A stretch of DNA of 64,000 nt from Actinomadura rudentiformis (GCF_008923185.1 NZ_WBMT01000012.1:248001-312000), one strand, 5' to 3'; positions 56,601 to 62,250 are shown, counted from the first letter of the stretch. The notes: generated by a model not told the origin, from the sequence alone. Program-made: numbers and translations.

Positions 56601-57101
56601 GTGGACCAGAAAGAGCTGGTGCTCGACCTGGTGCGCTCGCACGTCGCCGCCGTCCGGCATGCCGACCCCGACTCCATCGACCTGACCATGGGCTTCACCC
56701 AGCTCGGCCTGGACTCCCTGGCCGCGATCGAGCTGCGCAACCGCCTGCAGACCGCCACGGGGCTGCGCCTGGCCGCGACCCTGATGTTCGACTACCCCAA
56801 CCCCGAGTCGCTGGCGGGGTACCTGCACGACGAGGTCCGCCCCGCCGGATCTCCGGCCCCGCCCGTTCACGAGGGGGACGAGGCCCTCCGCCGGATCATC
56901 GAGTCCGTCCCGCTGGCCCGGATCCGCGAGGCCGGCCTCCTGGACGCGCTCCTCGACCTGGCGAACGAGAGGGAAGAACTCCCGGCCCAGGAACCGGCTG
57001 AGGAGCCGGCCGGGGAAGCGGTCGAGGACCCGAGCGAGGCCATTAAGAACATGAACGTCGACGACCTCGTCCGCGCGGCCCTGGCCGCTCGGGAAGGCTG
57101 A
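41625..57101 (+). CDS. modular type I polyketide synthase: ACP-[KS-AT-DH-KR-ACP]x3
   Basis: A 5158-residue first assembly-line protein. A loading ACP (Ser61) is followed by three full modules. Module 1: KS Cys300, AT Ser736, DH His1034, KR about 1400-1640, ACP Ser1699. Module 2: KS Cys1914, AT Ser2346, DH His2631, KR, ACP Ser3317. Module 3: KS Cys3548, AT Ser3988, DH His4284, KR, ACP Ser5031. All three ATs have GHSxGE and the HAFHSPLM signature of malonyl-CoA selection. No ER is present, so each module should leave a double bond. KR1 has LDD (B-type), while KR2 and KR3 have VDN and MDN without the A-type Trp. There is no thioesterase. The C-terminus has the docking pattern ending IKNMNVDDLVRAAL. 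Confidence 0.96.
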   Translation: MTDLDRCDISGLAALPEAERAHRLLEVVLAHTEAALRQVERAGDIPSPEPATAFRDLGLDSLALVDLQTRVNAATGLSLPPTVAFDHPSPAALARHLGELLFQDTGTGTGTGTGIREEAAPAPAVHDEPIAIVGIGCRYPGGVASPEDLWRLLADGRHVMSGFPADRGWDLDRLFADDPDEPGTTYVRGGGFLPDAAEFDADFFGIGPREAGAMDPQQRLVLETAWEAIERAGIDPHSLRGSRSGVFIGAEPQDYGMRLHEAPDGLDGYLLTGNTPSVVSGRVAYVLGLEGPALTIDTACSGSLVALHLAVQALRRGECSLALGGGVAIMGSPGTFTAFSRQRGLAADGIVKPFAAAADGTGFAEGVGVLVLERLSDAVAAGHPVLAVVRGSAINSDGASNGLTAPSGPAQQRVIRQALADAGLTAGQVDAVEAHGTGTTLGDPIEATALLATYGQDHPAERPLWLGSVKSNLGHTQAAAGVAGVIKMILAMRHGLLPKTLHVDEPSPNVDWSAGEVRLLTEPVDWPADDRPRRAGVSSFGVSGTNAHLIVEDAPAAAEPAEGGQADFVTPVVLSAKSEEALRGQAARLLDVEVTAGDLGYSLATSRALFRHRAAIVAAGRDELARGLRAVAAGEIPGTVAGGRLAFLFTGQGAQRPGMGRELYEAFPAFAKALDDAIGYLDLQLDVSLWDVLFGNEPDLLDQTMYAQSALFAVEVALFRLVESWGLRPDFVAGHSVGELAAAHVAGVLSLEDAATLVGARGRLMQELPAGGAMVALRASEAQVAPLCGEGVAIAAVNGPESVVISGVVEAVEAVAARFEKATRLRVSHAFHSPLMEPVLEEFRRVARILEYAPPRIPVVSNVTGRAATTEELCSPDYWVRHVRAAVRFRDGIEWLAAQGTETFLELGPDPVLSAMGRECVDSDVAFASALRRERDETRELLAAVAIAHTRGARVDWEAFYQGRGVRRADLPTYAFQRRRFWLNTPAPSAGPASVGQGELRHPLLGAVVALGDSGGVVLTGVLSPRTQPWLADHVIAGSTLVPGTAFVELAVRAGDEVGCGTVEELTLEAPLVLPGDEGLPVQVVVGAADESGRRSVEFHARTAEETWVRHASGVLGPGTVAGGELIQWPPTGAERIDIDCLYEEMAEQGYGYGPSFHGLRAVWRRDGEVFAEVALPGPLRDEAAAFGLHPALLDAVLHATDFAAEPASEGEIRLPFAWSDFVLHSTGASALRARIVATGADEVSIDLADATGAPVASAGSYRVRPGTPVSNAPLMGVEWVPVPVPAENDSAFEVFEVPAGPDALHRTLEAVQGWDGDAKLVVVTRGAVATDDPDLDQAPVWGLVRAAQAESPGRFVLADIDEDAALAAAVASGEPEVVARGGRLRVPRLRPLPRAERAVPWEREGTVLITGGTGALSRVVARHLVEQHGVRHLLLLSRSGGPAPELDAEVTVVQVDVADRDALAAVLAEIPAELPLTAVVHTAGVLDDGLIGSLTPGRIDAVMRAKAGGARNLHELTAGLDLSAFVLFSSTAGLLDGAGQGNYAAANTYLDALAAHRHAAGLPATSLAWGLWADAGGMGATLDEAARRRIARLGLVTLSSGEHLRLLDEAVAAGHPCAVPVRVDRRALRDAGELPPVLRGMVVQTRRQAADTATAGMNVMDEGALLELVRAHTAAVLGHDGPGEIDPARAFNEAGFDSLAAVELRNRLASALGVRLSATLTFDHPSPAALAAHLAERTGAPAERAEARPAVADDGEPIAIVGMACRYPGGVNSPEDLWRMVAEGQDVISPFPADRGWDGDGQGGFLAGAADFDPGFFGIGPREAQAMDPQQRLMLEVSWETLERAGIDPHSLRGTATGVFAGVMYHDWGLRLGPLPEDLAGYHGTGSLGSVVSGRVAYALGLEGPAVTVDTACSSSLVAMHWAAQALRRGDCVLALAGGVTVMSTPDTFVDMQRQGGLAADGRCKSFGDGADGTGWSEGVGMVLLERLSDARRNGHRVLAVVRGSAVNSDGASNGLTAPNGPSQRRVIRQALASAGLTGADVDAVEGHGTGTTLGDPIEAQALLETYGQDRPDGRPLWLGSIKSNMGHTQAAAGVAGVIKMVLALRNDRLPATLHAAEPSGEVDWSAGEVRLLTEPVDWPADDRPRRAGISSFGISGTNAHLILEQPPAEERAPVGDGPAVVPWVISGRSASALRGQAERLRAHLNTVADDRIAAVGAALVTTRAALEHRAVITGKGRDELARGLENIEVVEPRKGKVAFLFTGQGAQRLGMGRELYETFPAFAEAFDAVTTALDLPLREVIWGEDEASLNETGNAQPALFAVEVALFRLVGSWGLRPDFVVGHSVGELAAAHVAGVLSLEDAATLVGARGRLMQELPAGGAMVALRASEAQVAPLCGEGVAIAAVNGPESVVISGAVEAVEAVAARFEKATRLRVSHAFHSPLMDPMLDGFGDVAHSLTYARPLVPLVSTVTGGLEGELPAHYWVRQVREPVRFADAVAELEAQGVTTFVEIGPDAVLSAMVDAVPLMRRDRSEARELVAGLGRAYAHGADVDWRAYFGDPTGFVDLPTYAFQHGRFWLDVPSARAARGAGLEDVGHPLLSAAVTSPDSGETVLIGWLSTADQPWLADHGVLGGVVVPGTAFVEMAVRAGDEVGCGAVHELTIENPLTLPERGGVALRVVVGAPDDGSGVRTITVHARDADTEAWTRHASGLLSPDVPGPSFELTQWPPAGAVAVDVEDAYERLAERGYSYGPAFQGLRAAWRRGADVFAEVELPEHARDEAFALHPALLDAAMHADLLSENDETLMPFSFNGVVLYASGASALRVHIRGLRGEELSEIRLADETGAPVAAIVSLTSRPVTEERLRGNRAGLLQRVEWRALSAAPAAAAREAAVHVPAGEDVYEIANDALQAIQSWLTGDRSEPLTVLTSGAVSIGGEDVDLVQAPVWGLVRAAQAEHPGMFVLADTDGSVDPAQALASGEPEMAFRNGRILTPRLTPSTGGTETWDPDGTVLITGGTSGLGALIARHLVERHGVRHLILTSRRGPDAPQARMLRDELDADVEIVACDVTDHDALAALLASAPDGRPPVRGVVHAAGVVDNGLVEAQTPDRLAAVLRPKVEGARNLHELTRDLDLTAFVLFSSAGGHILAEGQAGYAAANVYLDALAAHRRAAGLPALSLAYGMWAVDTGLGGPLTGADLDRLRRLGLPALSAEEGLASFDAALGADAAVLLPLKVDTAAVSARGEVPALLRGRRPVRPAAREDGLARLLGGRTESERDHVLVELVRDHAAAVLGHASGDAVEPDRAFRDLGFDSLAAVELRNRLGAATGLRLPATLVFDHPTSRALAAHLTTHFTEPAVASEPAVVSRAEDDEPIAIVAMSCRFPGDVRTPEDLWRLVAEGQDTISGFPEDRGWDLAGLYDPEPGVPGKTYVRTGGFLHDAADFDPEFFGIMPREALAMDPQQRLLLETAWEAFERAGIDPGAMRGSRTGVYAGVMYHEYASRLGELPDDLAAYAGNGSAGSIASGRVAYALGLEGPAVTVDTACSSSLVALHMAAQALRRGEISMALAGGVTVMPTPEIFVDFSRQRGLAADGRCKPFAAAADGTGWAEGAGLLLLERLSDARRNGHPVLAVVRGSAVNSDGASNGLTAPNGPSQQRVIRQALAEAGLSAADVDLIEGHGTGTRLGDPIEAQALLATYGQDRPAGRPAWLGSIKSNIGHAQAAAGASGLIKLVMALRNGLMPKTLHVDEPSPHVDWAAGSVRLLTEPVEWPRNGHPRRAAVSSFGLSGTNVHVIIEETPAEETPAEETPAGGTGHAPAGPAVVPLVLSAANPKSLPAQAERLRAFLAGQPELSLTDVAYSLATGRAALPHRAVIVAGGREEALRALAGGVEPAAAPSGGLTAFMFSGQGSQRSGMGRELYDAYPVFAEALDAVCEHLGRDAVFAEGESLDETANTQPALFAIEVALFRLLESWGLRPDFVMGHSIGELAAAHVAGVLSLADACTLVAARGRLMQALPAGGAMIAVQAAEEEVAGHLGDQVGIAAINAPGSVVLSGASDAVTEVAARFEAEGRRTTRLRVSHAFHSPLMEPMLAEFREIAGRLSFRPPRIPVVSNVTGGAIDDETLCSPEYWVRHVREAVRFADAVRHLRTEGVTRFVEIGPDGVLTGLVQACLEGQDAVTVPVLIVPVLTRDAPEPYALQRALGRLHGGGLSPDWPSVFAGLNARRVDLPTYAFQRDRYWLDEAASEPPLLTATVPSPDSDAVVLTGRLSTATHPWLADHDVLGMVLFPGTGYVELALRACEETGCDIIEELTIEALMPLAESGGVAIQVVVGATDAAGRRAFTVYSRPDGAEEWSRHASGSLATQDVPRPPHRTGAWPPPGATEVDISGVYDYLTSQGYGYGPMFRGLRGIWSRGEETFAEVALPESATDAAARFALHPSILDAALSATDFMDGRRPQDVGGTQLPFAWEGVSLHATGASRLRVRIVRGPARAEQGSDSVRLELSDPSGTPVATIESLVVRPVTAARVNAAAATGRHRESLFRLDWTRLPLGSAVAADTTGWAVLGADPGLGVPGLETLETVPETVIYPVVAAPGDVPEAARATTAAVLRDLRDWLADARHGGSRLVVVTRNVAADLVQAPVWGLVRAAQEENPDRFVLVDVDGSDAALRMLPAVVASGEPEAALRGSEAFVPRLAAVPAGDDAPPPWTPAGTVLITGGTSGLGALVARHLVTEHGVRRLILTSRRGTAPDLHEELAGLGADVTIAACDVADRDALAALLAERPPTAVVHAAGVMDNALLASMDEDRLNAVLRPKVDGAWNLHELTRGMDLTAFVLFSSTSGLVVSAGQANYAAANRFLDALAAHRRSEGLPATSMAFGLWSHKTGMGGGVSEADLHQLDRLGMPALSTDEGLALFDEALGVDVPALVPLRLSEPDPGTPAPALLRDLRRSKQRRVVPAAAPAPASAAAAPAVTERTLEQQLADLPEVDQKELVLDLVRSHVAAVRHADPDSIDLTMGFTQLGLDSLAAIELRNRLQTATGLRLAATLMFDYPNPESLAGYLHDEVRPAGSPAPPVHEGDEALRRIIESVPLARIREAGLLDALLDLANEREELPAQEPAEEPAGEAVEDPSEAIKNMNVDDLVRAALAAREG
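43757..44128 (+). repeat. AT1 copy of a near-identical tract shared with AT2
   Basis: About 370 bp around the AT active site is about 97% identical to 48587-48958 in module 2. Both copies use T/G-rich codons (TTGCGG, GATTTTGTG, CATTCGGTG, GTGTTGTCG) unlike the C/G-ending codons on each side. This indicates gene conversion or import from a different source. Confidence 0.85.
48587..48958 (+). repeat. AT2 copy of a near-identical tract shared with AT1
   Basis: Partner of 43757-44128, offset 4830 bp (1610 codons). The AT of module 3 lacks this tract and keeps normal codon use. A second shared block of about 108 bp occurs at the KS-AT linkers near 43150 and 47996. Confidence 0.85.
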
Positions 57102-57127
57102 GGGCCGCCGCTCCACTCCACGGCCGT

Positions 57128-57173
57128 GCTCCCGGTGGTCCGAGATCTACTGAGATCTTGAACCACCGGGAGC
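57128..57173 (+). terminator. terminator after the PKS operon
   Basis: GCTCCCGGTGGT and ACCACCGGGAGC form a perfect 12-bp stem, 26 bp after the PKS stop. The 22-nt loop contains two AGATCT palindromes. The sequence after the stem is TTCGTTC. Confidence 0.75.
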
Positions 57174-57200
57174 TTCGTTCATGACCTGTGGAAACACGAA

Positions 57201-57228
57201 GTCCCCGCCCGGGGAGCCGGGCGGGGAC
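57201..57228 (-). terminator. terminator of the ABC transporter operon
   Basis: GTCCCCGCCCGG and CCGGGCGGGGAC form a perfect 12-bp stem with a 4-nt loop, 12 bp beyond the permease stop on the minus strand. Confidence 0.75.
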
Positions 57229-57240
57229 TCTGGGAGTCGT

Positions 57241-58050
57241 TCAGGAGAAGCGCCTGCGGAAGACGCGGTTGGAGAGGGGAACGGCGACGGCCAGGATGCC
57301 GCCCCACCAGAGGATCGCCAGCCACGCGTTGTTATGGACGGGCTGGTCGAGGAGCAGGGCGCGGACCGCGTCGATGACGGCGGTGACCGGCTGGTTGGCG
57401 ACGAAGTGCCGCAGGCCCTCGGAGATCATGTCGGTGGGGGTGAAGACGTTGCTGGCGTACGGGAGGAACGCCAGGATCAGGCCCAGGCCGCTGGCGCCGT
57501 CGGCCGTCTTGGCGATCTGACCGAACAGGGCGGAGACCCAGGCGACGGAGACGGCGAAGAGAGCCATGATCGCCATGGCGAACAGCCACTGCAGCGGGTC
57601 GGCCTTGGGGCGGAAGCCGATGGCCAGGCCCAGGGCGATCACCACGGACAGGGCGATGGCGGCGCGCAGGACGGCGGCCATCACATGGCCGACGATGATG
57701 GAGGTGGTCATCATCGACATGGAGCGGAACCGGTCGACGAAGCCCTCCTGCATGTCCATGAAGACGCTCACGGTGGTCGACACCGCGATGAGCGTCACGC
57801 AGACGGCCATCACACCGGGGACCAGGAAGTTCGCGTACGAGCCCGCGTCGCGCGCGTCGATCGCGCCGCCCAGCATGTAGCGGAACAGCAACATCATCAC
57901 TGTCGGGATGAGCACCGCCATCACGATCTCCTCCGGCTGGCGGAGGATGTGGTTGACGTAGCGGCGGGTGAGGACGGCCGAGTCGGTCATGGCGGCCGAC
58001 AGCCAGGAGATCTGAGGGGTGCCGGCGGGCCGGTGGGTGACGGTGGTCAT
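57241..58050 (-). CDS. ABC-2 type exporter permease (DrrB-like)
   Basis: A 269-residue integral membrane protein with six predicted helices (VMAVLIPTVMMLLFRYML; FLVPGVMAVCVTLIAV; AAIALSVVIALGLAIGF; WLFAMAIMALFAVSVAW; GLGLILAFLPYASNVF; LAILWWGGILAVAVPL). Family features are the ABC-2 signature MDMQEGFVDRFRSMSM and the late NQPVTAVIDAVRALL block. It forms an exporter with the preceding ATPase gene, which it overlaps by ATGA. In antibiotic clusters such DrrAB pairs export the product and give self-protection. Confidence 0.92.
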   Translation of the reverse strand: MTTVTHRPAGTPQISWLSAAMTDSAVLTRRYVNHILRQPEEIVMAVLIPTVMMLLFRYMLGGAIDARDAGSYANFLVPGVMAVCVTLIAVSTTVSVFMDMQEGFVDRFRSMSMMTTSIIVGHVMAAVLRAAIALSVVIALGLAIGFRPKADPLQWLFAMAIMALFAVSVAWVSALFGQIAKTADGASGLGLILAFLPYASNVFTPTDMISEGLRHFVANQPVTAVIDAVRALLLDQPVHNNAWLAILWWGGILAVAVPLSNRVFRRRFS

Positions 58051-59012
58051 TTCTGCAGGATTCCTTCCGCCGGTGCCGGCTCCGGGGTTCGCTGGGTGAG
58101 TCTGAGGAACACGTCGTCGAGCGAGGGCTGGTCGAGGGAGAGGTTCGCGATCTCGGCCCCGGCGCGCTCGACCCGGTCCAGCGTCCAGATGAGGTGCTTG
58201 ATGTCACTGGTGGCGAGGCTGAGCCGGCTCGCCTCGCGGTCCCAGTGCAGGCCCTCGTCGTCGACGAGGGCGCGTGCGGTCTGGAAGTCGGCGTCGGTGG
58301 CGAACTCGACCTGCATGCGTTCCGTGCCGACCCGCTCCTTCAGCTCGGTGGCGGTGCCGTGGGCGACGATCCGGCCGTCGTCGATGACCGCGACCCGGTC
58401 GGCGAGCTCGTCGGCCTCCTCCAGATACTGGGTGGTCAGCAGGATCGTCGAGCCGCCGTCGAGGAGCTCGCGGATGGCGTCCCACAGCACGTTGCGGCTG
58501 CGGGGGTCCAGGCCGGTGGTCGGCTCGTCGAGGAAGACGACGGGCGGCGAGGTGATGAGGCTGATCGCCAGGTCGAGCCGGCGGCGCATGCCACCGGAGT
58601 AGGTGTTGACCGGGCGGTCGGCGGCCTCGACCAGATCGAACTGCTCCAGCAGCTCGTCGGCGCGGCGTTTGGCGGCGGCGCGGCCGATGTGCTGGAGGCG
58701 CCCGAGCATGACCAGGTTCTCGCGGCCGGAGTGGACGTAGTCGAGCGCCATGAACTGGTTGACCAGGCCGATCGAGGAGCGCACCCGGCCCGGGTCGCGC
58801 GCCACGTCGAAGCCGTTGACGGTCGCCGTGCCGCCGCTCGGCGCGGTCAGCGTGGTCAGAATCTTCACCGTGGTGGTCTTGCCCGCGCCGTTCGGTCCCA
58901 GGAGCGCGAGCATGTCGCCGCGCTCGACCGTGAGGTTCACTCCCTTGAGGACCTCGCGTTCCCCATAGGATTTGCGGAGATCTGAAATCTCGATCGCGTG
59001 ACTTCTCTGCAC
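58047..59012 (-). CDS. ABC exporter ATP-binding protein (DrrA-like)
   Basis: A 321-residue daunorubicin-resistance-type ATPase. Walker A is LLGPNGAGKTTTVKIL near residue 40. The Q-loop is in GLVNQFMALD, the signature is TYSGGMRRRLDLA, and Walker B is VVFLDEPTTGLDPRSR. The H-loop His of most ABC ATPases is replaced in LLTTQYLEEADELADRV, as in DrrA proteins. A C-terminal regulatory domain ends LSLDQPSLDDVFLRLTQR. The GTG at 59012 has GGGAGAGG upstream. The cluster direct-repeat element lies 88 nt upstream, which ties this pump to the macrolactam genes. Confidence 0.94.
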   Translation of the reverse strand: MQRSHAIEISDLRKSYGEREVLKGVNLTVERGDMLALLGPNGAGKTTTVKILTTLTAPSGGTATVNGFDVARDPGRVRSSIGLVNQFMALDYVHSGRENLVMLGRLQHIGRAAAKRRADELLEQFDLVEAADRPVNTYSGGMRRRLDLAISLITSPPVVFLDEPTTGLDPRSRNVLWDAIRELLDGGSTILLTTQYLEEADELADRVAVIDDGRIVAHGTATELKERVGTERMQVEFATDADFQTARALVDDEGLHWDREASRLSLATSDIKHLIWTLDRVERAGAEIANLSLDQPSLDDVFLRLTQRTPEPAPAEGILQK

Positions 59013-59100
59013 TTGTCGACCTCTCCCTGCTAGGTCTCGGGGGTTGGCGAGATCACCTTCTTTTCACTACGGAACGTTATTGAGTGCTCCGGAGCGTCGA

Positions 59101-59118
59101 TACCCCTAGAGACCCTTG
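59101..59118 (-). promoter_or_regulatory. cluster direct-repeat element, copy 4
   Basis: On the minus strand: CAAGGG-TCTCT-AGGGGTA. It lies 88 nt upstream of the ABC ATPase gene and points toward it. CAATAA, 18 nt further on, could be a -10 box. Confidence 0.55.
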
Positions 59119-59139
59119 AAAGGGAGGGTCGAGGTCAGT

Positions 59140-60126
59140 TCATTCGCGGTACGCGGCGGCCATGGCGTGGAAGACCTCCTTGGGCTCCCACTGCACCTCG
59201 TCAAGCATCTTGACGACGCCGTAAGAACCCAGGTCGAGATCGCGACCGGGTTCGGGGTCGTGCGGGCGCGCGTACCCGGCGAACGTGAACCAGAACGCGG
59301 CGTCGACGCCCTCGGCCTCGTAGACCGCCAGCAGGTCGTTCAGGTAGCGGACCTGCTCTGACTCGTCACGGACCAGTTCCGGCGAGACCCGCGGCGTGCC
59401 GCCCGACCAGTCCGTGACGGCCCAGGCCATCCCGCCGCGGTCGGCGGCGCCCTGGTAGGCGCAGGTGCCGAACTCGGTCACCGCGACCGGTTTTCCGTGC
59501 TGGAAAAGGCCCCTGATCTCGTCCGAATAGGTGTCGGTGTTGTAAGAGGCGCGATAGGCGTCAACGGAGACGATGTCGAACGGCGTCCAGTCGATGAATT
59601 CCCAGGGTGCGGCGGCATAGGTGACCTTGCCGTGGAAACGTTCGCGGACGGCGGCGGTCGACTCGGCCAGGAACGCGCTCAACTTTTCCAGAACGGGACC
59701 CAGATTGCTCCAGTCCTCCATCGTGAAGGCGGACATTCCTTCGATCCGTTCCGAGGTGGTCGCGCCGGGCAGGAAACCCGGGGCGAACGCGCTCAGCTCG
59801 CAGCCGGTCACCAGCACGACCTCCGCGCCGCCCGCCCTGAGCGACTCGGCCCGTTCGGCGCAGTCGGCGAAATAGGGGAGCATGTCCGCGGCCGCCAGCT
59901 CGCACGGGAAGGGCGAGTACCAGATCTCCAGCCCGGCGGCGGCGGCGTGCTCGGCCGCGGCGGTCAGGCGCGCGGGGTCCCCGCCGGAGATCCGTACCGC
60001 CGAGCAGTGCAGTTCCTCGGCGATGACCCGCAGTTCGCGGCGGGCGAGCTCGGGGTCGAAACGCGGGCGGGTGTCGCCACCGTCGGGAAAGAAGCCGGTG
60101 TCGTAGTTGATGCCTTTGGCGCGCAA
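59140..60126 (-). CDS. TIM-barrel glycoside-hydrolase-like protein
   Basis: A 328-residue protein that reads as a (beta/alpha)8 barrel: KGINYDTGF, CSAVRISGGDP, GLEIWYSPFPCEL, EVVLVTGCELSAF, KVTYAAAPWEFIDW, FDIVSVDAY, KPVAVTEFGTCAYQGA and VDAAFWFTFAGY. The Glu in CELSAF (end of strand 4) and the Glu in VTEFGT (strand 7) are where retaining clan A glycosidases carry their acid/base and nucleophile. No signal peptide is seen. Proteins of this kind near glycosyltransferases might remove a sugar from the product inside or outside the cell. That role is inference, and no family number is claimed. Confidence 0.7.
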   Translation of the reverse strand: MRAKGINYDTGFFPDGGDTRPRFDPELARRELRVIAEELHCSAVRISGGDPARLTAAAEHAAAAGLEIWYSPFPCELAAADMLPYFADCAERAESLRAGGAEVVLVTGCELSAFAPGFLPGATTSERIEGMSAFTMEDWSNLGPVLEKLSAFLAESTAAVRERFHGKVTYAAAPWEFIDWTPFDIVSVDAYRASYNTDTYSDEIRGLFQHGKPVAVTEFGTCAYQGAADRGGMAWAVTDWSGGTPRVSPELVRDESEQVRYLNDLLAVYEAEGVDAAFWFTFAGYARPHDPEPGRDLDLGSYGVVKMLDEVQWEPKEVFHAMAAAYRE

Positions 60127-60155
60127 CGGGCAGCTCCTGAGCGAAGGGAAGGGGG

Positions 60156-60869
60156 TCAGCGGCGGATGCCGACGAACAGGCCGCGCCCCGTCGGGCCGCC
60201 CGCCACATAGGTTGGTGTCCAGGATGCCTCGTCGAACGCGGTCTCGTACTCTCTCCGCGTGAAGAGCGAGACGATCGAGGTCTCCACGAAATGGTGCGCG
60301 CCGCCGTCGGCGTCCGCGACCAGATAGTGGACCTCCATGCGGGTGTTCCCCTCATGCCAGGAGGAGTGCGAGACCCGCGCCACCGAACGCCGCTCCGTCC
60401 GGGCCACGTCCGCCGCGACCCCCGGGTGGTAGGCCTCGGGGAACCACCACGGCTCGATGACCGCGACGCCGCCCGGCACCGTGTGCCGCGCCAGGCAGGT
60501 CATCGCCGCGCGCAGCTCGGACACGTCGGCCATGTGCCCGATCGAGCTGAACATGCAGGTCACGGCGTCGAATTTGGCGTCCCCGAGGTCGAAGTCACGC
60601 ATGTCACCCAGATGGAACGGGACGTCCGGCAGCCGCCGCCGGGCGATGTCGAGCATGTCGGCCGACAGCTCCAGGCCCGCGACGCGGTCGAACTCCGTGC
60701 GGAAGTGGCCCAGGTGCAGCCCGGTCCCGCAGGCCACGTCCAGCAGCGAGGCGGCGTCCGGCCGGTGGGTCCGGATGAGGTCGATCACGAGGCGTGACTC
60801 GCCCGCGTAGTCCTTCCCCCGGCCCTCGTTGACGAGGTCGTAGATCTCGGCTTCCGTGCCCTCGTACAT
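60156..60869 (-). CDS. aminosugar N-methyltransferase (DesVI/TylM1-like)
   Basis: A 237-residue class I SAM methyltransferase. It closely follows dTDP-3-amino-sugar N,N-dimethyltransferases: MYEGTEAEIYDLV at the start, GRGKDYAGES, SAM loop SLLDVACGTGLHLGHF, GDMRDFDLGDAKFDAVTCMFSSIGHM, GGVAVIEPWWFPE, and the C-terminal GGPTGRGLFVGIRR. It acts on a nucleotide-bound amino-deoxysugar before glycosyl transfer, adding one or two methyl groups to the amine. It sits between the glycosidase-like gene and a glycosyltransferase on the same strand. Deoxysugar synthesis genes are not in the window. Confidence 0.9.
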   Translation of the reverse strand: MYEGTEAEIYDLVNEGRGKDYAGESRLVIDLIRTHRPDAASLLDVACGTGLHLGHFRTEFDRVAGLELSADMLDIARRRLPDVPFHLGDMRDFDLGDAKFDAVTCMFSSIGHMADVSELRAAMTCLARHTVPGGVAVIEPWWFPEAYHPGVAADVARTERRSVARVSHSSWHEGNTRMEVHYLVADADGGAHHFVETSIVSLFTRREYETAFDEASWTPTYVAGGPTGRGLFVGIRR

Positions 60870-60888
60870 GCGATCTCACCCTGTCCGG

Positions 60889-62250
60889 TCACCCGGCCCG
60901 GCCCTTCCGGCCGGACCTTCCTGGTCGACGGTCTCCGGGCCGCCGGCGCGGCGTCGTGTGCCGGGCGGCCAGCTCCTGCAGTTGTGGAACGATCTCGTGC
61001 GGGCTCGGGGTGGCGGCCATCTCCTTGCGGAGCCGTCCGGCCGACTCGGCGAACCCGGGTTCGGTCAGCAGCCGCGACAGCTGCCGGGTCAGCGCCTCGG
61101 CGGTCAGCTCGCCGGCCTCCAGCACCAGCCCCGCGCCACGCTCGGCCAGCCGCCGCATCTCGTCTGCCTCGCCCCAGGTGTTGCCGGGCACGGCCAGTTG
61201 CGGAACGCCGTGCACCAGCGCGCCGCCGAGAACCCCGGTGCCGCCGTGGTGGACGACCGCCGAGCAGGTCGGCAGCAGCTCGTCGAGCGGAAAATAGTCG
61301 AAGAGCCGCACGTTGTCGGGCACGCGGGTGCCGGGCGGCAGCTGGTCGGCGCTCAGCGTCGCGACGACCTCGACGTCGAGCGAGGCGATCGCCTCCAGCA
61401 GCTCGGGAAGCGTGATGCGCTTGCCGACGCCTTCCCTGCCCTTGGCGCCGACGCTGCGCAGCGCCTCGCCGAGCGTGAGGCAGACGCGGGGGCGCCGGGG
61501 AGGCCTGCGCAGCCATACAGGGCGCGTGGCGGGGCCGGTGTAGGGGATGAAGCGCACGGAGCGGTAGTCCACGCCGGGCAGGGGCGGCCGCATCCATTCG
61601 GGCCGCGGGTCGAGGGTCGCGTGCGCGTCGACCATTTCGGCGTCGAACGCGTGGCCGTGGGGCGCCAGCTTGCCGCCCAGATAATCTGCGAGAGGGTCCG
61701 CGGGCGGGCTCTCCTCCCGCGCGGCGAGCTCGTGGAAGAGGCGCCACATGCGGGGCCAGTGGTCGGGCGCGTTCAGGATCCGGACGTGGGCGGCGCCGCA
61801 GACCTTGGCCACCACGGGGCCCGTAAAGGTGTGCGCGTCCCAGATCACCAGGTCGGGCCGCCACCGCCGCGCGAAGTCCAGCAGGTCGTCGAGGACGGCC
61901 TCGCCGGCCATGCGCTCGCAGATCACCGACGAGTAGGCGGCCAGGGCGCCTCGCACGTAGTCGAGCGTCAGCACCTCGGGCCGCGTCTCGGCGATGTCGT
62001 AGCCGAGGCCGTACGGGGTGGTCGTGCCGTCGTCCGGCATCGCCTCGGCGTCCATGCCGTCGCGGGGCCGGGGAAGGTCGAGCGGCTCGCCCACCGGGAT
62101 GGCGGGCAGGCCCGACCGTCGCATGGTCGCGAGCAGGTTCGGCTGACTGGCGAAGACGACGTCATGGCCCGCCGCGCGCAATGCCCACGCCGTCGGGACC
62201 ATATTGAAGAAATGTGAGGTCACGGCGATCGTCGTACAAAGGACTCGCAT
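60889..62250 (-). CDS. macrolide-type glycosyltransferase (DesVII/EryCIII-like, GT-B)
   Basis: A 453-residue GT1-family glycosyltransferase. The N-terminal acceptor domain begins MRVLCTTIAVTSHFFNMVPTAWALRAAGHDV. The C-terminal nucleotide-sugar site includes RPRVCLTLGEALRS, VRLFDYFPLDELLPTCSAVVHHGGTGVLGGALVHGVPQLAVP and GEADEMRRLAERGAGLVL. The tail is Arg-rich. The ATG at 62250 has GGGGGTG upstream; a start at 62349 is not supported. Enzymes of this subgroup usually need a P450-like helper protein (DesVIII type), which is not seen next to it. Divergent from the next glycosyltransferase. Confidence 0.92.
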   Translation of the reverse strand: MRVLCTTIAVTSHFFNMVPTAWALRAAGHDVVFASQPNLLATMRRSGLPAIPVGEPLDLPRPRDGMDAEAMPDDGTTTPYGLGYDIAETRPEVLTLDYVRGALAAYSSVICERMAGEAVLDDLLDFARRWRPDLVIWDAHTFTGPVVAKVCGAAHVRILNAPDHWPRMWRLFHELAAREESPPADPLADYLGGKLAPHGHAFDAEMVDAHATLDPRPEWMRPPLPGVDYRSVRFIPYTGPATRPVWLRRPPRRPRVCLTLGEALRSVGAKGREGVGKRITLPELLEAIASLDVEVVATLSADQLPPGTRVPDNVRLFDYFPLDELLPTCSAVVHHGGTGVLGGALVHGVPQLAVPGNTWGEADEMRRLAERGAGLVLEAGELTAEALTRQLSRLLTEPGFAESAGRLRKEMAATPSPHEIVPQLQELAARHTTPRRRPGDRRPGRSGRKGRAG

